A stretch of 64,000 bases of DNA from Bacteroidales bacterium UBA755 (GTDB lineage: Bacteria; Bacteroidota; Bacteroidia; Bacteroidales; UBA932). Below the pieces are notes generated by a model. It saw nothing but the letters and a program-made list of their open reading frames with translations, ran no database searches and had not been told where the DNA came from. Location: NCBI GenBank assembly GCA_002297815.1, contig DBKH01000082.1:1-64000 (forward strand), written 5' to 3'. Positions 1 through 9,622 of the stretch are shown one piece after another (positions within the stretch are counted from its first letter, which is position 1; every line of letters begins with the position of its first letter). A program made the position numbers and the translations under genes.

Positions 1-614
1 TTTTTCTCCGGACAGTAGTGAATATAAATAGGGAATTAGAAGTAGAAAGTCAAGTAGGTTCTTGAAAATTTATGAAAAAACATGGGAAAATTTTCGTGAC
101 GAACTGTTGTATGGCTATATGAGAGATGCTTCCACAGTGGTATTTATCGGGATTACAGAGAAAAGTAAAAACAATTTTACTCCCCTGTTATGGTCAATGA
201 CCGTCATCGTTAGTAGAATCATCCTATCAAAAATGGACATTCTAAATCCGGTTCCGCATCATAGGTTTTGTGTCATTATAATCTAAAAGATTAGACGGAC
301 ACAAAATCGTGTTCTGTTTATGGTCGTATCAAAGATTATTTTGATACACTTGCACTTTTGATACGGATTTCTTAGATTTGCCAAAAGTAATATTATTAAC
401 AATAGTACCTCCTAAGTACATTTTGGATTTTTCGGGTCAGGTATGACGAAACGCAATGCCCATATTTTCTCTAAATCTTCCAAAAGTTCGTTCGAGAAAA
501 GGACGGTTGGGGGTACAGAAAATACAAAAATCTGAAGCACCTTTGAGTTGTGCTGAAAGTTCTTACTAAGCATAGCGTTGCTGGAGGATGCCACAAGGAT
601 ATCTTCGGTCAGGA

Positions 615-701
615 GCACCGTTGCATGGAGGACATGGTGGCCCTTTACCCGGATAGGGCGCGCGAAGCGCGTAGGCCACCATGTCCTCCATGCAACGGTG
701 C
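615..701. repeat. Perfect 28-bp inverted repeat with a GC-rich loop
   Basis: Bases 615-642 and 674-701 are exact reverse complements over 28 bp. The 31-nt loop contains the small palindrome GCGCGAAGCGC. The minus strand is open through the element into a short frame ending at 412, but that frame has no recognised product. The same loop motif occurs in the structured element at 15759-15890, so the two may belong to one dispersed palindromic (REP or MITE-like) family. There is no nearby transposase and no run of Ts that would make it a standard terminator. Confidence 0.8.
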
Positions 702-1191
702 CAACGCAAGGTAAATCATTGTATGATCCTTCATTTTCATAGGAATAAATAACATCCTCTCTATGTCTAAACGCAACACATTTAGTGTCAATGAGTGGCG
801 GAAAATAAATTGATTATCACGTAGTTAACATTTTGTCTTAAGCGTTAAATCGCTAAAGACTAGTGGCTATAATATTCATTAACAATGATTTATAAATCAC
901 GCTGGAAAACCCTTTCTACTTGTGGCTAGACATTGAGCCGCATCATCGACCTCTGGTCAGGGAACAGACTAAAAGTTGAGAGGTTGAACGACAATATTGC
1001 CGCAAAGTGTCGTCGAATCCCTCCATTTGTCGGTTTTGAACGACATTATAGTCTAAGAATGTCATCCTTTCCATCCGGCACCGGAATGTCAACCCGTATT
1101 CATGCGCCTTGCTGTCCCATGTCTGGGTACGCGCTGATTCAGAGGTTGCATCGCTTCGCTCCAGAAGGTGCGTATTTTGGAATATAAATGT

Positions 1192-1244
1192 CGCTCCGGC
1201 AGGCTCGACAAATATGTCCTTATGTCGATGAGCTTACCGGAGCG
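1192..1244 (-). terminator. Hairpin downstream of the S9 peptidase gene
   Basis: Near-perfect inverted repeat: 1192-1210 pairs with 1223-1244, with one small bulge and two mismatches that are G-U compatible. It lies just beyond the stop codon of the minus-strand peptidase gene, so it probably ends that transcript or stabilises its 3' end. No strong U tract follows. Confidence 0.45.
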
Positions 1245-1266
1245 GTTTAAAGTCAATTCGGAATGA

Positions 1267-3528
1267 CTACTTGCACCAACGGTCGAGCCAGTCGAAGAAA
1301 CTGCGGTGCCAGAATAGGGCATTCTGAGGCTGGAGAATCCAGTGGTTTTCCTGCGGGAACACTATGAGCTTGGAAGGAACTCCCATCATTTGTGCAGCAT
1401 TGAAGGCTGCCATGCCCTGATCGTACGGAATTCGATAATCCATCATACCATGGATGCAGAGGATAGGAGTGTGCCACTTGGTGACGTTTAGGTCAGGCGA
1501 ATTTGAATAGTGGCGTTTGGCTTTGGCGGCATTGCTCCATGGAGAACCTGCCTGCTGGATGCCACCGAAAGTCATGCCGTCACCGCGTGGACCCTTCTCG
1601 CCAGCTGTGTAAGAATATTCAGAAAGTCCACCGTTGTCGAAGTTCGGGAACCACATCTCCTCGGTTTCGTAGTACATGTATTTCTCATCGAATATTCCCG
1701 CGTGAGCGATGAAACAGTCATAGACATTGCCGTGGATTCCAGCCATGTAATAAACACTGAATCCACCATATGATGCGCCACAGCCTGCAAGTTTGCCTAC
1801 GTAAGGCTCTTTCTTGAGTTCCTTGGCTGCACTGAGGTAGTCTTGCATGTTCTGTCCAATGTAGTCTCCACTGATTTGTTCGCACCATTCTTGGCCGAAG
1901 GCTGTTGTGCCTCGACGGTTCGGAAGAATGACAATATAACCTTGGTTCGCCATCAGGCGGTAGTTCCAACGATAGCTCCAGCCTTGGCTTAGAGTTCCCT
2001 GTGGACCGCCAAGGAATATCTCAATAGCAGGATAGACTTTAGTAGAGTCGAATTGAGGAGGATATAGAACCCATGTGAGCATCTTTTTGCCGTCCGTGGT
2101 CTTGATCCAACGCTCACGTGTCTCGTAGGCGGTCAACTGACCGATGATGCCACCGTTCTCATCCGTGATTCTGCTGAAAGATCCGTTGGCCTCGTTCACA
2201 GCCACCAGCTCAGTAGGAAATTCCATCGAACAGTAGCTTGCGAGAAGGGTACTGTCAACAATTGCGAACGGAGAATTGAAATCGAACCATGCATCGTCTG
2301 GGGTGATTCTTTTAATCTGAGCATCGGCTACCTTTACATTGCAGATTGCTTGAAGCCCTTCAATCAGTGAGTTGAAATAGATGCTTTTTGAATCTGAACT
2401 CCATACAATTCCGCTTGCATTGTACTTGAAATCTGACGTAAGATCGCGGATTTCGTTGATTTGAGGGATGGCAATTTGGCCCTCTGTAGAGCTTTCAGTG
2501 TCTGAGAGGTCTGCAACCATAAGACGCACTTTGTCAGCCTCGTACCCGTTACGTGCCATGCTAAGCCAAGCGATGTGCTTTCCGTCTGGACTCCATACCG
2601 GATCGGTGTCGTAGCCTCCAGCCATCGGAATACGCACGGTCTCGCCTGTCAGGATGCTGTAGATGTAGATCTCTGTGTCCGTCGAGAAGGCATATTCACG
2701 CCCCGTCTCGACCTTTTTGCAGGAATATGCCACGTAGCGACCATTAGGGCTCCAGCAAAGCTGCTCAATGCCGCTCAGAGGCTCCATGGGCAACTCGTAT
2801 TTCCCTGCGCCCTCCGCGAGGATATTCAAGGAATTGTTTTCTGTGATCTCTCCACCAAGTGGAGCTACGTAGGTCTGTGGCCTTTCGGTCGTCCAATGAT
2901 CCCAATGACGGTACATAAGATCTTCAGTGACATAGGCTTGTGCTTTGTCTAGCTTCTGATCGAAATCCTTCGGGGTCTTCACTGCTCCAGGAATAGTGCT
3001 GGTGTAGAGAACCTGCGACTGGTCCGGGCTGAGGGTAAATTCTCCGATCCCTGCTTCAACTTTGCTGAGTTGATTTCTTGTAGAGAGTGAGGTTTTCCCG
3101 TCAGTAATGCTAATGGACGCATTGTAAAGCTGCCCACCTTGAATGAAGTAGATTGATTTCCCATCCAGACTCCAGCGAGCATTGCTTACGCTCTTGCCAT
3201 CACTTGTCAACTGAACCTTGTCCCCGAAAGCAAGATTTCCGTTTTCGCCCTTAAGAACTTCCGTCAGAAACAAGTTTCTGCAAGAACGATTTTCTTCAAT
3301 TGATGTGTAGCTTACTCCGTAGAGTATCCAATGCCCATCCGGTGACAATTGGGGATCTGAAAGACGTCCCAATGACAGAAGTACTTCCGGTGTCATCCTT
3401 CCGTCTTCAATCTTGATGTCAGATGGCCCGATGTAGGCCGCATCGACAGTCACTTCATTTTTTGGTTCGCAACTCATCATTGTCAATAGTGTCGTTGCCA
3501 TCATGGCTAACTTGCTTGTTGTGTTCAT
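1267..3528 (-). CDS. Secreted S9 family prolyl oligopeptidase / dipeptidyl-peptidase-like lipoprotein
   Basis: A 753-residue serine peptidase. The N-terminus is a lipoprotein signal (TLLTMMSC), so the enzyme is probably anchored on the periplasmic or outer face. Residues of about 50-450 are a WD40/PD40-type beta-propeller (repeated SPDG-type motifs). The C-terminal 250 residues are an alpha/beta hydrolase with the nucleophile in GASYGG (about S586), the acid in MMDYRIP (about D695) and the histidine in ENHWI (about H728). Family knowledge suggests release of di- or oligopeptides from proteins, feeding amino-acid fermentation. The start overlaps the 3' end of the upstream WYL gene by 74 bp. 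The signal peptide needs this start, so the overlap is probably real and the two genes are co-transcribed. The exact specificity (DPP4, DPP5 or acylaminoacyl type) cannot be read from the sequence. Confidence 0.9.
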   Translation of the reverse strand: MNTTSKLAMMATTLLTMMSCEPKNEVTVDAAYIGPSDIKIEDGRMTPEVLLSLGRLSDPQLSPDGHWILYGVSYTSIEENRSCRNLFLTEVLKGENGNLAFGDKVQLTSDGKSVSNARWSLDGKSIYFIQGGQLYNASISITDGKTSLSTRNQLSKVEAGIGEFTLSPDQSQVLYTSTIPGAVKTPKDFDQKLDKAQAYVTEDLMYRHWDHWTTERPQTYVAPLGGEITENNSLNILAEGAGKYELPMEPLSGIEQLCWSPNGRYVAYSCKKVETGREYAFSTDTEIYIYSILTGETVRIPMAGGYDTDPVWSPDGKHIAWLSMARNGYEADKVRLMVADLSDTESSTEGQIAIPQINEIRDLTSDFKYNASGIVWSSDSKSIYFNSLIEGLQAICNVKVADAQIKRITPDDAWFDFNSPFAIVDSTLLASYCSMEFPTELVAVNEANGSFSRITDENGGIIGQLTAYETRERWIKTTDGKKMLTWVLYPPQFDSTKVYPAIEIFLGGPQGTLSQGWSYRWNYRLMANQGYIVILPNRRGTTAFGQEWCEQISGDYIGQNMQDYLSAAKELKKEPYVGKLAGCGASYGGFSVYYMAGIHGNVYDCFIAHAGIFDEKYMYYETEEMWFPNFDNGGLSEYSYTAGEKGPRGDGMTFGGIQQAGSPWSNAAKAKRHYSNSPDLNVTKWHTPILCIHGMMDYRIPYDQGMAAFNAAQMMGVPSKLIVFPQENHWILQPQNALFWHRSFFDWLDRWCK

Positions 3529-4471
3529 AAATGTTTGTGTATGAATTATATGCTCTTTTAATTTCGTCCCTTACATCATTTCTAACTTCTTCAGGCTCCA
3601 GAACCTCAAGCCTTCCTGCGTGGCGGCAAAATTCCATCGTAAGGTTCCTGTTGGGGATCACACGGATTCTGAATATTCTCCCACCTCCTTTGGCCGGACC
3701 TTCTTCTGTCTGAGATTTGTGAATTGGCAGATCTAAGATGTAGCGTGCCTCTTCGTCAGTCACTTTAAAGCGAATAGTAACAGGCTTTTGTCCAACCTCA
3801 GGGAAGAATATTCCAAAACTTTGGCTAAAGATATCCTCCACATCGAAGTCTTTGGGCATCTTGAACATGCAGTCAGTCAGCGTAAGTGACAAGATCCTGT
3901 CCAGACCATAAACACGCCAAGCATCCCTTTCATCGTTACTGTCTGCCTCTGATGCTCTTTCGTGACAGAACGCCAAGAGATACCATCTGCGCTCATGTTC
4001 TTTGATTGCAAGCGGTTGAATATGCAGAATTTCAGTAGAGGAGGAACTGTACTTGCCATAGCATATTTCCAGTTCCTTCCCTTCTTCCATTGCCTGCATG
4101 ATGGCAGTCAAGTACTTTTGCCCTGACGGGATTTCCTCTACGCTTACCCTTCCGGAGAGACGTTCCTTGCTTAGAGATAGCAAACTGTTTACAGTGAATG
4201 TGTTGACTAACCAACCAATGCTCGCGTCATTGTCCAAAACATCTTCGCTGAAAGGAATGAAGTAGCGGTTTGTCCTTCTGTTACACTCAATCTCTGCACC
4301 GAAAAGCTCTGCTACAGCGATTCTATGGTTGTTGAAAGTACGTCTTGAATATTCCTGCCCGAAATGTCTAGAATACTTGTCGCTTAGTTCCCCGAACGAC
4401 AAACCCCGCTCTCCGATTGCGGAGAGCGTCTGGATGAGCCAGATGTATTTTTCGACAAGTTCCGAAATCAT
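3455..4471 (-). CDS. WYL-domain transcriptional regulator
   Basis: A 338-residue regulator. The first 65 residues look like a DeoR-type helix-turn-helix. Residues of about 120-210 are a WYL domain (ERRWYLLAFCHE, then WRVYGLDRILSL), and residues of about 235-320 are a WCX extension (PVTIRFKV, then a C-terminal helix in LEVLEPEEVRNDVRDEIK). Members bind DNA and sense nucleic acids or small ligands; many control DNA damage or defence genes, but here the co-transcribed neighbour is a peptidase. Its own -7 element lies at 4494-4501, about 25 nt before the start. The last 74 bp overlap the peptidase gene in another frame, which suggests translational coupling. The ligand is unknown. Confidence 0.85.
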   Translation of the reverse strand: MISELVEKYIWLIQTLSAIGERGLSFGELSDKYSRHFGQEYSRRTFNNHRIAVAELFGAEIECNRRTNRYFIPFSEDVLDNDASIGWLVNTFTVNSLLSLSKERLSGRVSVEEIPSGQKYLTAIMQAMEEGKELEICYGKYSSSSTEILHIQPLAIKEHERRWYLLAFCHERASEADSNDERDAWRVYGLDRILSLTLTDCMFKMPKDFDVEDIFSQSFGIFFPEVGQKPVTIRFKVTDEEARYILDLPIHKSQTEEGPAKGGGRIFRIRVIPNRNLTMEFCRHAGRLEVLEPEEVRNDVRDEIKRAYNSYTNIYEHNKQVSHDGNDTIDNDELRTKK

Positions 4472-4493
4472 ATTCTAATTTCTTTAGAAATTT

Positions 4494-4501
4494 CAAAGAT
4501 A
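4494..4501 (-). promoter_or_regulatory. -7 element (TATCTTTG) for the WYL regulator gene
   Basis: The minus strand reads TATCTTTG, a perfect match to the Bacteroidota TAnnTTTG element, about 23 nt upstream of the WYL start codon. It is divergent from the promoter at 4535-4564. Confidence 0.6.
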
Positions 4502-4534
4502 GCAAACAAAAGTTGATTTATTCAAGCAAGACAA

Positions 4535-4564
4535 TTGATTTTCGGGATTTAGTGATTAGATTTG
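4535..4564 (+). promoter_or_regulatory. Promoter for the small lipoprotein gene
   Basis: TTG at 4535-4537 is followed 19 nt later by TAGATTTG at 4557-4564, matching the Bacteroidota -33/-7 pattern. The predicted transcript starts a few bases before the ATG at 4576. Confidence 0.5.
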
Positions 4565-4575
4565 CATAAGAAATC

Positions 4576-5013
4576 ATGAAACGAGGAATGAATATTATCA
4601 TTAAATGCCTGTCATTATGCATTATGGCAGTGTCTCTTTTCGTCTCGTGCTCAGTGGCGGACATTGATCGTGACTTAAAGAATGCTGCTGATGCTTTTCA
4701 AATAGCGAACTACCAAGTCCTTGGTTCTGTTTGCGATGAATCCGGAGTTGGCATTGCAGGGGTGCGTGTCATTGCAGATTATAGTGTAGATGTTGTTTAT
4801 CGTGCAGACACTTTGTACACTGACAAAGAAGGTCGCTTTTCCAAGTTTATTTCGATTCCCCGTGTTGACAAATTTTCCATGATATTCTCTGATGCAGAAG
4901 GAAAGTATGAGTCTAGGATTGAGAGTGTTGTTCCGGTACGTACTGAGATTTCTAACGGGCATTTCGGTGGCTCTTACATAGTCTCGATTGATGTGAGTCT
5001 GAAAAAGAAGTGA
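4576..5013 (+). CDS. Small lipoprotein with a carboxypeptidase-regulatory-like fold (radical-SAM-associated lipoprotein type)
   Basis: A 145-residue protein with a hydrophobic signal and lipobox (SLFVSC). Residues of about 45-110 (YQVLGSVCDESGVGIAGVRV, then YRADTLYTDKEGRFS) are the pattern of a CarboxypepD_reg / beta-sandwich domain. It resembles a Bacteroidota family annotated as radical-SAM-associated putative lipoprotein, but no radical SAM maturase is adjacent, so that link is unsupported here. It probably sits on the inner face of the outer membrane or on the surface. It has its own promoter and is followed by recG after 100 bp. Function unknown. Confidence 0.7.
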   Translation: MKRGMNIIIKCLSLCIMAVSLFVSCSVADIDRDLKNAADAFQIANYQVLGSVCDESGVGIAGVRVIADYSVDVVYRADTLYTDKEGRFSKFISIPRVDKFSMIFSDAEGKYESRIESVVPVRTEISNGHFGGSYIVSIDVSLKKK

Positions 5014-5113
5014 TTACCAAGCCTGGAATCATGCTTCTGTTTTGAAAAGTCGTGCTGCTTTCTTATCTTCGCAATATTAACGGCAAGCAATTGCCTACTT
5101 GCGATAGTTGAAC

Positions 5114-7216
5114 ATGATAAGAAACAAGTTGGACACAGATGTGCAGTTTTTGCCTGGAGTGGGGCCTAAAAGAGCCTCACTACTGAAATCTGAACTCAAC
5201 GTTTCCACTGTTGGTGATCTTCTACGTACCTACCCTTTTCGCTACATCGACCGCAGTTCCATTCAATTGATTTCGGAAATCCAGTCATCAAGTGCCTACG
5301 TTCAACTTCTAGCCCAAGTCGTTACTTCCCAAGTCACAGGCAAAAAATTGAGTGTCATGGTCAAGGACCAGAGTGGGATGATGGAACTGGTTTTCTTTCG
5401 GGGAATCAAATATACCTACGATCGTCTGAAACCTGGGTCCGTTTTTCTGTTTTTCGGCAAGCCTAATCAATTCAACGGTCGTTTCAACATGGTGCATCCT
5501 GAAATTGACAATCCTCCCACCGAAGGTTCTGTCGGCTTTTCCGGAGTGCTTACTGGTGTCTATAACTCGACTGACCGGCTTCGCAACGGAGGGGTGACTG
5601 GCAAGGTGATGAACCGTCTGATGGCCGAGGCGATAGAAATGGCGATAGGCGATGTGGAGGAAACATTACCTGAATATGTTCTCAGAGAAAAAGGCCTTGT
5701 TCCTCTTAAATACGCTATTAGAAATGTTCATTTTCCTTCTGATCAACTGGCCCTTGAAAAGGCGCGCTATCGGCTCAAATGGGAGGAACTATTTCTGTTG
5801 CAGTTATCTTTACTTAAGCATAAATATGTCCGCAGCCGTTCTGCGGTTGGAATCCCGATGCCGAAAGTAGGTCCGGCATTCAATGCTTGCTTTGACGCTT
5901 TGCCTTATGAGCTTACAGGTGCGCAGAAACGTGTGATAAAGGAGATTCGTGCGGACATTATGAGCGGACATCAGATGAATCGTCTGCTTCAAGGCGATGT
6001 CGGGTCGGGAAAGACGATGGTTGCTGTCCTTTCCGCCCTTATTGCTGTGGGAAATGGCTATCAAGCCTGCATCATGGCTCCAACGGAAGTTTTGGCACAG
6101 CAGCATTTTGCCAACATCTCCAAGTATTTGGCTCCGACTGGCGTACGATGCGAATTATTAATAGGTTCTACAGGAAAGGCGGCCAGGAGGCCAATCCTTG
6201 AGGGTTTGGCTGACGGTTCTGTAGGAATAATAATAGGAACCCATGCATTAATCGAAGATTCTGTTGTTTTTAGGAATCTAGGCCTTGCTATCATAGACGA
6301 ACAGCATCGTTTTGGGGTTGATCAAAGGGCAAGGCTTTGGGCTAAGGGTGCAGGTGGGATTCCTCCACATGTTCTTGTGATGACTGCGACACCTATTCCA
6401 AGGACATTGGCTATGACATTCTACGGAGATCTTGATGTCTCTGTGATTGACGAGATGCCTCCGGGAAGGAAACCTATTCAGACGATGCTGATTGGGGAGG
6501 GGAAACGGCCTGCTTTGTACAATTTCATGAAGAAGGAGATTGCAGCTGGACGTCAAGTGTTCATTGTCTATCCTTTGATATTCGAGAGCGAGAAACTTGA
6601 TTATCAGAATCTTGAATCTGGCTATGAGACGATTGTCTCCAAGTTCCCGTTTCCGCCATACAAAGTTGCAATTGTCCATGGGCAGCAGACTAGCGAGGTG
6701 AAGCAGTTCAACATGGATGCTTTTTCCTCTGGCCGTGCAGACATTCTTGTGTCCACGACAGTAATCGAAGTCGGGGTTGATGTTCCGAATGCTTCCGTGA
6801 TGGTGATAGAAAGTGCGGAGAGATTCGGCCTTGCACAACTCCACCAACTACGTGGGCGTGTAGGCCGAGGTTGCGAGAAATCCTATTGCGTGCTTATGCA
6901 CGGCAACAAATTAAGTAAGGAGTCCCGTAAGAGACTGGAACTGATGTGTGCTACAGAGAATGGATTCGATCTAGCGGAGGAGGACATGAAAATGCGTGGG
7001 CCTGGTGATTTGGAAGGGACTCAGCAGAGTGGCCTTCCTATTGAACTTTCCATTGCGTCACTTGCGCATGACGGAGAACTTCTTTCGGACGCGAGAAGTT
7101 ACGCTGAACACATTCTGGCCCATGATCAGACGTTGGAACTGCCTGTTAATGAACTTTTGGCGCGAGAACTTCGTAAAGATAAATATCTCGTACGAGACTA
7201 CAGCAAGATCTCATAA
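5114..7216 (+). CDS. recG: ATP-dependent DNA helicase RecG
   Basis: A 700-residue branch-migration helicase that reverses stalled forks and processes Holliday junctions. Order: N-terminal wedge/OB domain (FLPGVGPKRASLLKS, then DLLRTYPFRYIDRS), then superfamily 2 motifs: Walker A GDVGSGKT near residue 294, DEQH box, TATPIPRT, and the C-terminal helicase lobe with QLRGRVGRG. Length matches the family. ATG at 5114 is preferred over an upstream in-frame TTG. The 3' end overlaps the convergent rfbC gene by 19 bp, so no intergenic terminator separates them. Confidence 0.97.
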   Translation: MIRNKLDTDVQFLPGVGPKRASLLKSELNVSTVGDLLRTYPFRYIDRSSIQLISEIQSSSAYVQLLAQVVTSQVTGKKLSVMVKDQSGMMELVFFRGIKYTYDRLKPGSVFLFFGKPNQFNGRFNMVHPEIDNPPTEGSVGFSGVLTGVYNSTDRLRNGGVTGKVMNRLMAEAIEMAIGDVEETLPEYVLREKGLVPLKYAIRNVHFPSDQLALEKARYRLKWEELFLLQLSLLKHKYVRSRSAVGIPMPKVGPAFNACFDALPYELTGAQKRVIKEIRADIMSGHQMNRLLQGDVGSGKTMVAVLSALIAVGNGYQACIMAPTEVLAQQHFANISKYLAPTGVRCELLIGSTGKAARRPILEGLADGSVGIIIGTHALIEDSVVFRNLGLAIIDEQHRFGVDQRARLWAKGAGGIPPHVLVMTATPIPRTLAMTFYGDLDVSVIDEMPPGRKPIQTMLIGEGKRPALYNFMKKEIAAGRQVFIVYPLIFESEKLDYQNLESGYETIVSKFPFPPYKVAIVHGQQTSEVKQFNMDAFSSGRADILVSTTVIEVGVDVPNASVMVIESAERFGLAQLHQLRGRVGRGCEKSYCVLMHGNKLSKESRKRLELMCATENGFDLAEEDMKMRGPGDLEGTQQSGLPIELSIASLAHDGELLSDARSYAEHILAHDQTLELPVNELLARELRKDKYLVRDYSKIS

Positions 7217-7743
7217 TCCTTTAACCTTGGATGATTCCTGTCTTTTTCTGATAGGATTATTCTGTCAGAAGGGATTTTCCAATCAATGCCTAGGTCTGGA
7301 TCGTCCCAGGCGATGGCTCCCTCGGATTCTGGGCAATAGTAATTGTCACACTTATACTGAAAAATGACCTCCTCGCTTAGAACACTGAATCCGTGGGCGA
7401 AGCCTTTTGGTATGTAGAGTTGCCTATGGTTCTCCTCAGAAAGCTCGACAGCGAAGTACTTTCCGAAAGTCTTTGAACCGACTCTAAGATCTAAAGCAAC
7501 ATCAAGAACTTTCCCGACTACGACTCTGACCAGTTTGCTCTGAGCATGAACCCCTTTTTGAAAGTGGAGTCCTCTGACAACACCATAACTAGACTTACTC
7601 TCATTGTCCTGAACGAAGTTGACAGCGATGTGCTGCTCAAATTCCCTTTGGTTGAAAGATTCAAAGAAATACCCTCTGCTGTCTGTGAATATTCTTGGCT
7701 CTATGATGAGAAGTCCCTCAATTTCAGTTTTGATTATATTCAT
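7198..7743 (-). CDS. rfbC: dTDP-4-dehydrorhamnose 3,5-epimerase
   Basis: A 181-residue cupin-fold epimerase of dTDP-L-rhamnose synthesis. Visible signatures are PRIFTDSRGYFFESFN, the catalytic region VRGLHFQKGVHAQSKLVRV, and LYIPKGFAHGFSVLSEE. It is the last gene of a minus-strand rfbD-rfbA-rfbC operon, starting 3 nt after the rfbA stop. The product supplies activated rhamnose for surface polysaccharide. Confidence 0.96.
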   Translation of the reverse strand: MNIIKTEIEGLLIIEPRIFTDSRGYFFESFNQREFEQHIAVNFVQDNESKSSYGVVRGLHFQKGVHAQSKLVRVVVGKVLDVALDLRVGSKTFGKYFAVELSEENHRQLYIPKGFAHGFSVLSEEVIFQYKCDNYYCPESEGAIAWDDPDLGIDWKIPSDRIILSEKDRNHPRLKDYEILL

Positions 7744-7746
7744 ATA

Positions 7747-8622
7747 TTATTCGCTTGCTATTTTGATAAGGTACTTTCCGTATTGGTTCTTGATCATTGG
7801 CTCAGCCAGCTCGCGCAACTTCTCGGCATTGATCCAGCCTTTTCGGAACGCGATTTCTTCCAAACAAGCCACTTTGAGACCTTGGCGCTTTTCGATGACT
7901 TCAATGTAGGTAGAGGCCTCAGCCAATGATTCATGAGTTCCAGTGTCCAACCATGCAAAACCACGTCCGAGTTTCTGAACTTTCAGTTTCCCCATTGCCA
8001 GAAATTTTTGATTGACAGTGGTGATTTCCAATTCACCTCTAGCCGATGGTTTGATTTCATGCGCAATTTTCACAACTTCGTTGGGGTAGAAATACAGGCC
8101 AGTCACAGCATAGTCACTCTTGGGTTCGGCAGGCTTCTCTTCGATGCTAAGGCAATTGCCGTAAGCGTCAAATTCTGCTACTCCATAGCGTTGAGGATCA
8201 CTGACTTGATAGCCAAAAACGGTCGCTTTTCCCTCTTCCTCGGCTGCACGTGCTGCTTCAGAGAGTTGAGAATCAAAACCAGTGCCTTGGAATATGTTGT
8301 CACCGAGCACAAGACATGCGCAATCTTCACCGATGAAATCCTTTCCTATGATGAAAGCTTGAGCAAGACCATCGGGAGAGGGCTGTTCTGCATATTTAAA
8401 AACTACACCGAACTCGCTTCCGTCTCCCAAGAGCCTTTTGAAACCAGGTAAATCAGAAGGGGTTGAGATGATTAGAATGTCCCTGATTCCTGCTGTCATA
8501 AGAACTGAAATCGGGTAATAAACCATTGGTTTGTCATAGACAGGAAGCAGCTGTTTGCTGACACCTTTGGTAATGGGGTAGAGACGAGTGCCGCTTCCTC
8601 CGGCTAGAACTATTCCTTTCAT
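7747..8622 (-). CDS. rfbA: Glucose-1-phosphate thymidylyltransferase
   Basis: A 291-residue nucleotidyltransferase making dTDP-glucose, the first step of dTDP-rhamnose synthesis. The N-terminus [17 protein letters not shown] carries the nucleotide-binding signature, followed by [16 protein letters not shown] and LGDNIFQG. The start at 8622 puts this signature right after the methionine; an upstream in-frame start would add 11 unconserved residues and run into rfbD. Confidence 0.96.
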   Translation of the reverse strand: MKGIVLAGGSGTRLYPITKGVSKQLLPVYDKPMVYYPISVLMTAGIRDILIISTPSDLPGFKRLLGDGSEFGVVFKYAEQPSPDGLAQAFIIGKDFIGEDCACLVLGDNIFQGTGFDSQLSEAARAAEEEGKATVFGYQVSDPQRYGVAEFDAYGNCLSIEEKPAEPKSDYAVTGLYFYPNEVVKIAHEIKPSARGELEITTVNQKFLAMGKLKVQKLGRGFAWLDTGTHESLAEASTYIEVIEKRQGLKVACLEEIAFRKGWINAEKLRELAEPMIKNQYGKYLIKIASE

Positions 8623-8633
8623 GTTACGCGGTT

Positions 8634-9509
8634 TTATTTCATTCTGTTTATGCAATCAATTAGAGAATCTCGCCAATATGGGATAGAAACATCGAAGGTT
8701 TCTTTGACTTTAGTTTTATCGAGTACGGAAAATCTTGGCCTTTGTGCCCTTGAAGGATATTCCTCGGTGTGGCAAGGCCGAATGTCGCAATGATTGCCGG
8801 CTATTTCGCAGATAGCTTTGGCGAAGTCGTACCAAGAGATTGCACCCTCGTCGGAGAAATGATATATTCCTGAACAATCGAGGTGATTGTCAGTTATTAT
8901 CTTGACAATCAATGATGCCAAATCCCGTGCGTAGGTCGGAGTTCCGATTTGGTCGAAGACCACTTGAATTGATTCTTTTTCTTTTGTCAGACGGAGCATA
9001 GTCTTTACGAAATTCTTGCCGAAAGGGGAATATAGCCATGCGGTTCGCAGGATGATGCTTCTGCATCCTGATTTTTCAATCTCTTTCTCTCCGGCTAGTT
9101 TGGTAGAGCCATAGACTCCGAGAGGTTCTGTAGGCCAATTCTCCTTGCAAGGCATAGGAATATTCCCTTGAAAGACATAATCTGTGGAAATGTGAATCAT
9201 GGCAGCATCCCTTTCTGCTGCGACTTTTGCCAGGTTTCCAACTGCTGTGCAGTTTACGAGCATGGCAGAGGACCTGTCATCTTCCGCTTTGTCAACGTTA
9301 GTATAAGCCGCGCAATTTACGATGACGTCAATTTTCTCAGACTCACAGACAATCCTTACAGCATCAATGTCCGTGATGTCAAGGCATAAAGTCTCAACGT
9401 TTGGCAGCGAGACAATGTCAGAGAAGAGATAATTGTCGCGACTGTCGGCAACAGCATACCTAAGTTCTGTTCCGAGTTGGCCGTTAGCACCTGTTACAAG
9501 AATATTCAT
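8634..9509 (-). CDS. rfbD: dTDP-4-dehydrorhamnose reductase
   Basis: A 291-residue short-chain dehydrogenase/reductase finishing dTDP-L-rhamnose. The NAD(P)-binding start is [17 protein letters not shown]; further motifs are [20 protein letters not shown] and the catalytic YGSTKLAGE. The ATG at 9509 is chosen because it immediately precedes the Rossmann strand. First gene of the rfbDAC operon, with a good promoter 43 nt upstream. The 4,6-dehydratase RfbB needed to complete the pathway is not in this window. Confidence 0.96.
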   Translation of the reverse strand: MNILVTGANGQLGTELRYAVADSRDNYLFSDIVSLPNVETLCLDITDIDAVRIVCESEKIDVIVNCAAYTNVDKAEDDRSSAMLVNCTAVGNLAKVAAERDAAMIHISTDYVFQGNIPMPCKENWPTEPLGVYGSTKLAGEKEIEKSGCRSIILRTAWLYSPFGKNFVKTMLRLTKEKESIQVVFDQIGTPTYARDLASLIVKIITDNHLDCSGIYHFSDEGAISWYDFAKAICEIAGNHCDIRPCHTEEYPSRAQRPRFSVLDKTKVKETFDVSIPYWRDSLIDCINRMK

Positions 9510-9551
9510 AATCAAAACCACTGGGCTTTCACAAGTTTATGCCCACCTTCA

Positions 9552-9583
9552 CAAATTTAAACAGAAATCCTACCGAATCAAAA
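9552..9583 (-). promoter_or_regulatory. Promoter of the rfbDAC operon
   Basis: On the minus strand TTTTG (9583-9579) and TAAATTTG (9559-9552) are separated by 19 nt, the standard Bacteroidota -33/-7 arrangement. It drives rfbD, which starts at 9509. Confidence 0.65.
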
Positions 9584-9622
9584 TAATATTCAAGTTCTTT
9601 TCCAACTGTGATGAGTGTTTTG

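Larger units (their letters stand above)
1..1266. other. Gene-poor stretch without a convincing coding region
   Basis: No reading frame here has a family signature, a sensible start or operon spacing. The longest frames (about 60-85 codons on both strands) overlap each other and look random. The stretch holds the 28-bp inverted repeat at 615-701, a small hairpin with 8-bp arms at 326-333/340-347, and the hairpin at 1192-1244 behind the S9 peptidase gene. It may be decayed mobile DNA, but no remnant can be named. Confidence 0.5.

Noticed and set aside
62..286. A 74-codon frame near the left edge
   Set aside because: Starts from TTG after an in-frame stop at 29-31, has no family features and no operon neighbour; probably chance.
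326..365. A hairpin (GTATCAAA/TTTGATAC) with an extra half-site as a regulator site
   Set aside because: Short, A/T-rich and with no gene close enough on either side to regulate.
412..618. A 68-codon minus-strand frame next to the large inverted repeat
   Set aside because: The frame stays open through the repeat and has no sensible start or domain; treated as part of the repeat region.
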